DNA from: Bacillota bacterium
GTDB taxonomy: Bacteria; Bacillota; Clostridia; Christensenellales; CAG-138
Assembly (NCBI GenBank): GCA_023451115.1
Contig: JAEXFV010000194.1
Coordinates: 1 to 11,805, forward strand
Reading direction: 5' to 3'
DNA length: 11,805 nt
Of the stretch, positions 6,639-11,805 are shown piece after piece (position 1 is the stretch's first letter; each line of letters begins with the position of its first letter). Made by a program: the position numbers and the translations under genes. The notes under the pieces were generated by a model. That model did not search any database and was not told where the DNA came from. It was given only the letters and a program-made list of their open reading frames with translations.

Positions 6639-7967
6639 TTAACGGGAAGTTCTTTTCCGTGATATCCAGAAATATACCGGGATTCCAATGAGCGTGATGC
6701 CAATCCCCAGCAGAGAATTCAGCGGGTTGGATACCATGGTGCTCACTAAAATAAACGCCGACCCTAAAATCCCTACCACAGGGGTAATGGGATACAGCGG
6801 CACTTTGTATCCCGCCTGGGCCTTCCCAAATCGTTTGCGCAGGATAAACACGCCAAACACCCCCATAGTGAAAAAGATCCACAGTACAAACACCAGAAGG
6901 TCTGTCAGCATATGGAAGGAGCCGGAAAGAATATACACCACTGCCAGCACACTTTCCAAAACCAATGCGTTGCAGGGGGTTGAAAACCTGGGATGCAGCT
7001 GGGAAAGGGCGCGGCTAAAGGGGAGGTCCCCCTGCTGCCCCATGGCCAGCGGCACCCGGGCCGCCGTCATTAAAAAGCCGTTGAGGGCGCCAAATACGGA
7101 AACCATAATACCGGCGGTGATTAAGGCTGCGCCCTTCTCCCCAAAGAGCACAGTAGCGGCTTGTGCGCCGGGGGTGGTGGAAGCTACTACCGTTTCATAG
7201 GGCAACACCCGGAAAATAGCCAGATTGAATAGGGCATAGACCAAAATCACAAAACTGACGCCAATGAAAATCACTTTTGGCAGCTGTTTTGCGGGATTTT
7301 TCAGCTCCCCCGCCATATTGGTAACGCCAATCCATCCCTCATACGCCCAAAGAGTGCCCAGAATGGCAGCGCCAAATCCGGTTGCGCCCATGGCTTGACC
7401 AGACTGGGTAAAGTTGGGCACTGCGTTGGAGAAAAGTCCAAAACCAATCAAAGCCACAATGGGGAGCAACTTGCCAAAGGTGGCAATGGTTTGTATGACG
7501 CCGCCATATTTGGTGGAAAGAATATTCATGCATAGCAGGAATGCCAGCACACCTATGCCCAGCAGCTTTTGGGCCATATCGCTCATGGGCCAGAACAGGT
7601 TGGCATAGGTGGCAAAAGCAATGGCCTGCACCGCAACCGACGCTGGATAAGACACCACCGTTTGCACCCAGCCCAGCAACCATCCCCATACATCCCCATA
7701 CAGCTCCTGGAGGTAAGTATAAAGACCGCCGGTTTTCGGGATGGCAGCGGCAATTTCCGCAATGGAAAGGGCTGAGGCCAACGTCACAACGCCGCCTATT
7801 ATCCAGGCTAGGATCGCCAGCACAGGCGTGCCCGCCTCCCCCAACACCACGCCGGGTTTTAAAAAGACGCCGCTTCCAATGATCATTCCCACAACGATGC
7901 AAAGGGCTTCCAAGAACGTAATGGACTTTTTTAATCCACCGCTCGTCCTGCTGTTGTTATTTCTCAT
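6639..7967 (-). CDS. APC-family amino acid permease (SteT/LAT-like)
   Basis: This 442-residue polytopic membrane transporter has about twelve predicted helices. The APC hallmark IIGSGVFLKPG (29-39) forms the unwound substrate-binding part of the first helix. It is followed by LAWIIGGVVTLASALSIAEIAAAIP and the KTGGLYTYLQELYG segment. Later features such as GTLWAYEGWIGVTNMAGELKNPAKQLPKV fit the L-amino acid transporter branch, of which Bacillus SteT (serine/threonine exchanger) is an example. The exact amino acid cannot be read from sequence. The ATG at 7967 has only a loose GGCAGGTAG upstream. The stop of a doubtful ORF overlaps its first 11 bases. A TATAAT about 125 bases upstream may be its own promoter. 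The flavodoxin-like gene follows after 88 bases. Confidence 0.94.
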   Translation of the reverse strand: MRNNNSRTSGGLKKSITFLEALCIVVGMIIGSGVFLKPGVVLGEAGTPVLAILAWIIGGVVTLASALSIAEIAAAIPKTGGLYTYLQELYGDVWGWLLGWVQTVVSYPASVAVQAIAFATYANLFWPMSDMAQKLLGIGVLAFLLCMNILSTKYGGVIQTIATFGKLLPIVALIGFGLFSNAVPNFTQSGQAMGATGFGAAILGTLWAYEGWIGVTNMAGELKNPAKQLPKVIFIGVSFVILVYALFNLAIFRVLPYETVVASTTPGAQAATVLFGEKGAALITAGIMVSVFGALNGFLMTAARVPLAMGQQGDLPFSRALSQLHPRFSTPCNALVLESVLAVVYILSGSFHMLTDLLVFVLWIFFTMGVFGVFILRKRFGKAQAGYKVPLYPITPVVGILGSAFILVSTMVSNPLNSLLGIGITLIGIPVYFWISRKRTSR

Positions 7968-8355
7968 GCCAGTTTGCTACCTGCCTTATCATAAGGTGAG
8001 CCAAAGCCTTGTACTTTGGCGATTCATGATACTCCCGCCTCTCCAGTTTATTGCTGCCGGGGGAACGGGGCAATGGGAAAAGCACATATTTATTATAGTA
8101 GATTCGGTAAAAAAATGAAACAATGGGCTGCACATTCCCCACAAAAGGCCGTGAAATCCCCAGGCTTTGACATCGCGCTTTGATGAAGCCTCCCAGCCTC
8201 AGCAAGCGGGATGATAAAATGATTTGTTCTTCCCACTCCCCTCCTTGGGTGTGGAAAAATGTAAGCCAGCGTTTGCCCGCTATTTTGCCATCGCCTTCCA
8301 CGAGATTGACGAGCGGGCTTCCAACAGGTAAACTAAAATTGGATATGGAGGGCAT
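7957..8355 (-). CDS. Doubtful 132-residue hypothetical protein filling the gap before the permease
   Basis: I do not recognise this protein. It fills the 391-base gap between the permease and the HAD gene, and its stop overlaps the permease start by 11 bases, which would suit translational coupling. The middle (WEEQIILSSRLLRLGGFIKARCQSLG) reads plausibly, with no membrane segment or known motif. Against it: there is no clear ribosome site before the ATG at 8355, the promoter and Shine-Dalgarno sequence of the divergent HAD gene lie inside its first codons, and a perfect TATAAT for the permease lies within it. If it is not a gene, the stretch 7968-8358 is a divergent promoter region with a long permease leader. 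Two small hairpins lie just upstream of the permease, CCAAAG/CTTTGG and CCTTA/TAAGG on the minus strand. Confidence 0.3.
   Translation of the reverse strand: MPSISNFSLPVGSPLVNLVEGDGKIAGKRWLTFFHTQGGEWEEQIILSSRLLRLGGFIKARCQSLGISRPFVGNVQPIVSFFYRIYYNKYVLFPLPRSPGSNKLERREYHESPKYKALAHLMIRQVANWHEK
8092..8097 (-). promoter_or_regulatory. Possible -10 element for the permease
   Basis: The minus strand carries a perfect TATAAT here, about 125 bases upstream of the permease ATG. Upstream hexamers at 16-18 bases (TTCATT, TTTCAT) match the -35 consensus poorly, so only the -10 is convincing. Confidence 0.35.
8306..8334 (+). promoter_or_regulatory. Probable sigma-A promoter of the HAD gene
   Basis: TTGACG (8306-8311) and TAAACT (8329-8334) are separated by exactly 17 bases and match the consensus at 5 of 6 and 4 of 6 positions. 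The predicted start near 8341 gives an 18-base leader holding GGAGGG just before the ATG. Confidence 0.6.
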
Positions 8356-8358
8356 TAC

Positions 8359-9066
8359 ATGATTACAACCCTGTTATTTGACCTGGACGGCACCTTGCTC
8401 CCTATGGAGCAGGATATTTTTACAAACGAATATTTGCGCTTACTTTGTGCAAAAATGGCGCCATTGGGCTATGAGGCCAAAGCGTTGGTCCAGGGAATAT
8501 GGGCAGGCGTGAGCGCTATGGTAAAAAACACAGGGCAACGTACCAACGAAGAAGTGTTTTGGGACTGCTTTACTTCCCAATTTGGCGAAAGCAGCCGGGC
8601 GCATATCCCTTTTTTCAATGAATACTATGCCAACGACTTTCAAAAAGTGGCCCGGGTTTGCGGCTATCAGCCTCAGGCGAAGGCGCTGCTTGCTCAGCTA
8701 AAGTTAAAGGGAATACGGACTATTTTGGCCACCAATCCCCTTTTCCCCGCTGTTGCCACCTACAGCCGCATCCGCTGGGCAGGTCTGCAACCCGAGGATT
8801 TTTCCTATATCACCACATATGAAAACGCGCATTTTTGCAAGCCAAATCCGGCTTACTACAGAGAAATCCTGGAGCGTACCGGCTGCAGCGCGGAAGAATG
8901 CCTGATGGTAGGCAATGACGTAGAGGAGGATATGGTTGCAGAACAGCTGGGAATGCAAACCTTTTTGCTCACCGACTGCCTGATCAACAGCCAAAAAGCG
9001 GACATCTCCCGATTTCCCCAAGGTGGGTTTGGGCAATTACAATGTTTTTTACAACCGATTTTATAA
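8359..9066 (+). CDS. HAD-superfamily hydrolase
   Basis: This 235-residue cytoplasmic phosphatase-like enzyme carries all four HAD motifs. Motif I is LLFDLDGTLL with nucleophile Asp8 and Asp10. Motif II is TILATNP with Thr125. Motif III is Lys161 in FCKPNP. Motif IV is MVGNDVEEDM with Asp187 and Asp191. A helical cap of about 95 residues sits between motifs I and II, as in subclass I phosphatases such as phosphoglycolate-phosphatase relatives. The substrate is not predictable. The ATG follows GGAGGG at 7 bases, and its own promoter lies just upstream. It stands alone on the plus strand, converging on the sufB-like gene with a 74-base gap in which I see no convincing terminator. Confidence 0.93.
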   Translation: MITTLLFDLDGTLLPMEQDIFTNEYLRLLCAKMAPLGYEAKALVQGIWAGVSAMVKNTGQRTNEEVFWDCFTSQFGESSRAHIPFFNEYYANDFQKVARVCGYQPQAKALLAQLKLKGIRTILATNPLFPAVATYSRIRWAGLQPEDFSYITTYENAHFCKPNPAYYREILERTGCSAEECLMVGNDVEEDMVAEQLGMQTFLLTDCLINSQKADISRFPQGGFGQLQCFLQPIL

Positions 9067-9140
9067 AAAACCTCATAAAGTCCAAGCCGGAAGGTTTGTC
9101 CCAAGGGCGTATAGTTCGCCAGCGCTTGTTACCGTAACGC

Positions 9141-10061
9141 TCAGCTCAGGAACCCCTGGATGATTTTTGCCTCCGCTTCCGCCTCCGTTAGTCCAAGGGT
9201 GCGCAGCTTTGTAATCTGCTCGCCCGCAATCTTGCCAATGGCAGCCTCATGAATTAACGCGGCATCGCTGTGATGGGCACACAGTTTGGGCGCAGCATCC
9301 ACAAAAGCGTTGCCATCGATAATGGCGTCGCATTCGGAATGGCCGGTACAGGGCGCGTTGCCGATCATAGTGGAGGTATATGCCTGGCGGGAATTTCCCC
9401 TGGCTACCGAACGGGATACGATATCCGCTCCTGCACCTTCGCCATTGAGCTCCACCTGAAAAAGGGTATCCGCCTGCTGCTCTTTTTCTGTGAGGATTCG
9501 CTCCCGGATCAGCAGCTTGGCCCCTGCTTCTACCACCGCGCTGGTTTTTCGCAGGGTATGGTCTACGCCGCCGATCTGCGCGGTGTCCATTTCCAGCGTA
9601 GATCCCGGGGCAAGATATACTTCCGTCACCGGATCAATGCTGCGAAGGCCTGCTCCTTTGCCTGTGCCAATGTGTTTTTCCACATATTTCACATGGGAGC
9701 CCGACGCCAGAAAAAACCGGTGGATGCCATTATGCCGCGCAGGCTCCCCCGTTTCGGTATGCACGCCGCATCCTGCTACGATGGTCACATCCGCATGCTC
9801 TCCAACGTAAAAGTCATTGTATACCAGGTCATCTACGTCTCCATGGGTAACACAGGCAGGGATGGACACAGTTTCTCCCACAGTGCCAGGCTGAATGCGG
9901 ATATCCAGCCCAGGCTGATCCGTCTTGGCTTCAATTTTGATATTTTTGCTGGATTGGCGGCCTGCGCAGCCCCCGTCTTCCCGGATATTATAAGCGCCCT
10001 GGAACGCTTTTCCGTCCCAGTCCGAAACCAAATGCAGTAACTTTTTTGTAATTTCATTCAT
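9141..10061 (-). CDS. sufB: SufB/SufD-family Fe-S cluster assembly scaffold (SMS-like SufB)
   Basis: This 306-residue protein consists mainly of the SufB/SufD beta-helix core, so it is much shorter than the roughly 470-500 residue SufB of full SUF operons. It should partner the adjacent SufC ATPase to build Fe-S clusters in the cytoplasm. Catalytically important SufB positions appear kept: Cys244 in HSECDAIIDG, and His271-Glu272 in LIHEAAIGKIAGEQ, by recalled alignment to E. coli Cys405 and His433/Glu434. SufD proteins generally lack that cysteine, which favours SufB type. TIVAGCGVH (93-101) is also typical. ATG 10061 lies within the last codons of sufC (8-base overlap) and follows AGGAGG at 9 bases. 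A longer in-frame start at 10190 would overlap sufC heavily and was rejected. Annotation pipelines may call it SufD-family. Confidence 0.92.
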   Translation of the reverse strand: MNEITKKLLHLVSDWDGKAFQGAYNIREDGGCAGRQSSKNIKIEAKTDQPGLDIRIQPGTVGETVSIPACVTHGDVDDLVYNDFYVGEHADVTIVAGCGVHTETGEPARHNGIHRFFLASGSHVKYVEKHIGTGKGAGLRSIDPVTEVYLAPGSTLEMDTAQIGGVDHTLRKTSAVVEAGAKLLIRERILTEKEQQADTLFQVELNGEGAGADIVSRSVARGNSRQAYTSTMIGNAPCTGHSECDAIIDGNAFVDAAPKLCAHHSDAALIHEAAIGKIAGEQITKLRTLGLTEAEAEAKIIQGFLS

Positions 10062-10785
10062 GGAACAGTTCCTCCTGCTTGCAGCATACCGACGCGCCGC
10101 CATTTTGGCTGCGCATCCGTTGGAGCATGTCTTCCTGAGGTCCGCTGGCCTGGATGCTGCCTTGCGCAAGCAGCACAATTTGGTCTGCAATGCGCAGGAT
10201 GCGCTCCTGGTGAGAGATGATCACCAGGGTACCCTGAAGATCCTGGCGCATATTCTGAAATACCTGAATCAGATTTTTAAAGCTCCACAGGTCAATCCCT
10301 GCTTCCGGTTCATCAAAAACGGACAGCCGGGTATGGCGGGCAAGCACCGTGGCGATTTCAATCCGCTTGATTTCCCCGCCCGAGAGGGTGGCGTTTACTT
10401 CTCTGCCCAGATAATCTTTTGCGCATAACCCTACATTGCCCAGAATGTCGCAAAGAGCTTTGTCCTCCATGGGCCGCCCTGCGGCAATTTCCAGCAGCTG
10501 ACGGACCGTTACGCCCTTAAACCTCACGGGCTGCTGAAAGGCGAAACTGATCCCCTTACGGGCACGTTGGGTAACGTCCAGACTTGTAATATCTTCCCCA
10601 TCCAACAGGATACGGCCGGAAGCAGGCTGTTCAATGCCTGCAATGATCTTGGCCAAAGTGGTCTTCCCACTGCCGTTTGGCCCGGTAATGACTACAAGGC
10701 GCTTTTCCGGGATGGATATCGTTAAGTTTTTTAGAACAGCCGCGCCATCCGGCGCATTCCACGTAATATTCTCTAAGCACAGCAC
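10054..10785 (-). CDS. sufC: SufC Fe-S assembly ABC ATPase
   Basis: This 243-residue soluble ABC ATPase energises Fe-S cluster assembly on its SufB-like partner. Walker A is GPNGSGKT (35-42), the Q-loop is Gln84-85 in FAFQQPV, the signature is LSGGEIKRIEIA (135-146), Walker B is LSVFDEPEAGID (154-165) and the switch is His192 in IISHQE. The DEPEAGIDLWSF stretch is more like the short SufC of minimal clostridial/archaeal systems than the DETDSGLD of classical SufC. I place the start at GTG 10785: AGGAGG at 10794-10799 is 8 bases upstream, whereas GTG 10794 would sit on the Shine-Dalgarno sequence itself. It is first in a two-gene operon with the sufB-like gene and has a consensus promoter. Confidence 0.95.
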   Translation of the reverse strand: MLCLENITWNAPDGAAVLKNLTISIPEKRLVVITGPNGSGKTTLAKIIAGIEQPASGRILLDGEDITSLDVTQRARKGISFAFQQPVRFKGVTVRQLLEIAAGRPMEDKALCDILGNVGLCAKDYLGREVNATLSGGEIKRIEIATVLARHTRLSVFDEPEAGIDLWSFKNLIQVFQNMRQDLQGTLVIISHQERILRIADQIVLLAQGSIQASGPQEDMLQRMRSQNGGASVCCKQEELFHE

Positions 10786-10809
10786 GGTTTGCACCTCCTG
10801 AAATCCGGC

Positions 10810-10830
10810 TTTGCCCCAATCCAGGGCAAA
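10810..10830 (-). other. Hairpin in the sufC leader
   Basis: TTTGCCC (10810-10816) and GGGCAAA (10824-10830) form a 7-bp stem with a 7-base loop within the predicted 53-base sufC leader, about 10 bases before its Shine-Dalgarno sequence. It might affect transcript stability or translation. There is no T-run, so it is not an attenuator by itself. Confidence 0.45.
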
Positions 10831-10844
10831 ACAGTTCCAGGCGC

Positions 10845-10873
10845 ATTATAGGCCGCTGAGCAGAGCTTGTCAA
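10845..10873 (-). promoter_or_regulatory. Perfect consensus sigma-A promoter of sufC-sufB
   Basis: On the minus strand TTGACA (10868-10873) and TATAAT (10845-10850) are both exact and separated by exactly 17 bases. The predicted start is near 10838, about 53 bases before the sufC GTG. A promoter this close to ideal suggests strong transcription unless repressed. No clear Rrf2/IscR-type palindrome was recognised over it. Confidence 0.85.
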
Positions 10874-10925
10874 CCATTATTTCCATGCTGGCCAACCGTT
10901 TGGGCTTGGGCTGAAACGGCCGCGT

Positions 10926-11771
10926 TTAACTGTTTTCCACCAAATGGGACAGGGGTTGAAACGTATACCCCATTTCTTCCCACTTTGTTAACAAAGTATC
11001 CAGCACCTGGGCATTGGTTTTTGACGTGTTGTGCAAAAGCACCACCGCGCCAGGATGCATCCGTTTTGTCAGCTTGCTCAGGGCTTCTTCCTGGGAGGGT
11101 TGTTGATCCTGGTTCCAATCCACATAAGCCAGGCTCCAGAAAAAAGTCTGATAGCCCAGGTCTTTTGCCATCTGCAAATTGTCTATGCTGTATTTTCCCT
11201 GGGGCGGGCGGTAATATTTGAGCATCTGTTCTCCGGTTATTTCCTGATATTTTGCCGCAACATCGTCCAATTCCTTTTGGAAAGTGGAGCGCTCTGCAAC
11301 TTTGGGCATGTCTGGATGATGGTAGGTATGGTTGCCCACAATGTGCCCCTGTGCCACCATCCGCTGTACCAGCTCAGGAGCGCTTTCCAGATAATGCCCT
11401 ACCACAAAAAACGTGGCCGGCGCATTGTGCTTTTCCAATGCATCCAAAATGGCCGGTGTATTCCCATTTTCATATCCACAGTCAAACGTCAGATAAATAA
11501 CCTTTTCATCCTTGTTTCCAATATAATAGGTATTCCATTGTTTCAAATTCTCCGGCGTATCCATGCCGGTAGGCTGCTCCCCCTCCCGGCCAAAGCCCAG
11601 CCCCCAGTCAACCACGCTGTTGTTGGCAGAAAAGGCGGCTACCGCTTTATTCGCCACGGAAAAGACCCCCTCTATCAAAAAAACGCCAATTACCAGGCAG
11701 CTTAGCCCAACCAGAACGGTTTTCCCAACTTTCTTCCAATTCATAAACCTGTGTTTTTTCACTATCTTCAC
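10926..11771 (-). CDS. pdaA: PdaA-type polysaccharide deacetylase (delta-lactam-biosynthetic de-N-acetylase)
   Basis: This 281-residue membrane-anchored enzyme removes acetyl groups from N-acetylmuramic acid as a step to muramic delta-lactam in spore cortex. Residues 15-35 form one N-terminal membrane helix, so the NodB domain (about 90-280) faces outward. Motifs are TFDCGYENG (95-103) with Asp97, metal ligands His148 and His152 in GNHTYHHPDM, RPPQGKYS (188-195), SLAYVDW (213-219) and LLHNTSKTNA (245-254). Its overall pattern follows B. subtilis PdaA closely. Cys98 replaces the second Asp of the general NodB motif; B. subtilis PdaA has Asn there. GTG 11771 follows GGGGAGGGG at 9 bases. It precedes sufC by 140 bases with no clear terminator. 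It implies a spore-forming relative, although some non-sporing Clostridia keep such genes. Confidence 0.94.
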   Translation of the reverse strand: MKIVKKHRFMNWKKVGKTVLVGLSCLVIGVFLIEGVFSVANKAVAAFSANNSVVDWGLGFGREGEQPTGMDTPENLKQWNTYYIGNKDEKVIYLTFDCGYENGNTPAILDALEKHNAPATFFVVGHYLESAPELVQRMVAQGHIVGNHTYHHPDMPKVAERSTFQKELDDVAAKYQEITGEQMLKYYRPPQGKYSIDNLQMAKDLGYQTFFWSLAYVDWNQDQQPSQEEALSKLTKRMHPGAVVLLHNTSKTNAQVLDTLLTKWEEMGYTFQPLSHLVENS

Positions 11772-11805
11772 CGGAACGTACCCCTCCCCGCTTCAATCGT
11801 AAACA

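Noticed and set aside
7968..8100. A riboswitch or T-box in the permease leader.
   Set aside because: I could not find a T-box sequence, an antiterminator or a known aptamer core. Only two short hairpins are visible.
8180..8362. A 60-codon plus frame ending with an ATGA overlap at the HAD start.
   Set aside because: It covers the HAD promoter and Shine-Dalgarno sequence. The product is a Ser/Pro/Lys-rich string without motifs, and the overlap can arise by chance.
9067..9140. A shared terminator between the converging HAD and sufB-like genes.
   Set aside because: Only weak inverted matches were found (for example AAACCT/AGGTTT with a long loop, and GTTAC-C-GTAAC), not a convincing stem with a T-run.
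9141..10190. An upstream in-frame start giving a 349-residue SufB-like protein.
   Set aside because: It would add 43 residues overlapping the end of sufC. The ATG at 10061 has a good AGGAGG and leaves a normal 8-base overlap.

Overview
The window reads like chromosome from a low-GC Gram-positive anaerobe of the Clostridia. The clues are a clostridial-type membrane pyrophosphatase, a spore-cortex-type PdaA deacetylase, strong AGGAGG-like ribosome binding sites, frequent GTG starts, and a two-gene SufC/SufB-like Fe-S assembly pair. I see no transposase, integrase, CRISPR array, rRNA or tRNA. It looks like ordinary chromosomal housekeeping and accessory genes, not a mobile island. This lineage call is inference from gene families only.

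Layout, left to right. A LysR-type regulator (minus, cut by the left edge) lies downstream of hppA, an ion-pumping membrane pyrophosphatase (minus), with a strong hairpin between them. Upstream of hppA comes an AT-rich spacer with a good promoter, a terminator-like hairpin and a long palindrome, then a SLOG/DUF1273 gene (minus). That gene is divergent from a small XRE-type regulator (plus). Three matching half-sites, spaced 44 and 22 bp, lie across the shared promoter region and make this pair the most interesting regulatory module here. The XRE gene ends in a clear intrinsic terminator.

The central block runs on the minus strand: a possible but doubtful 132-residue ORF, an APC-family amino acid permease, a flavodoxin-fold reductase with an iron-sulfur-flavoprotein-like cysteine motif, an isoprenylcysteine-methyltransferase-like membrane protein, and a low-molecular-weight tyrosine/arginine phosphatase. 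The reductase and methyltransferase are only 30 bp apart and probably co-transcribed.

A HAD-family hydrolase (plus, with its own promoter) then converges on the sufC-sufB-like pair (minus). The pair overlaps by 8 bp and is driven by a perfect TTGACA-17-TATAAT promoter. No SufS, SufU or second SufD lies beside it, so it resembles a minimal two-component SUF (SMS-like) system. The window closes with pdaA (minus). No undescribed multi-gene system is evident; the divergent SLOG/XRE pair is the best candidate for a little-studied one.
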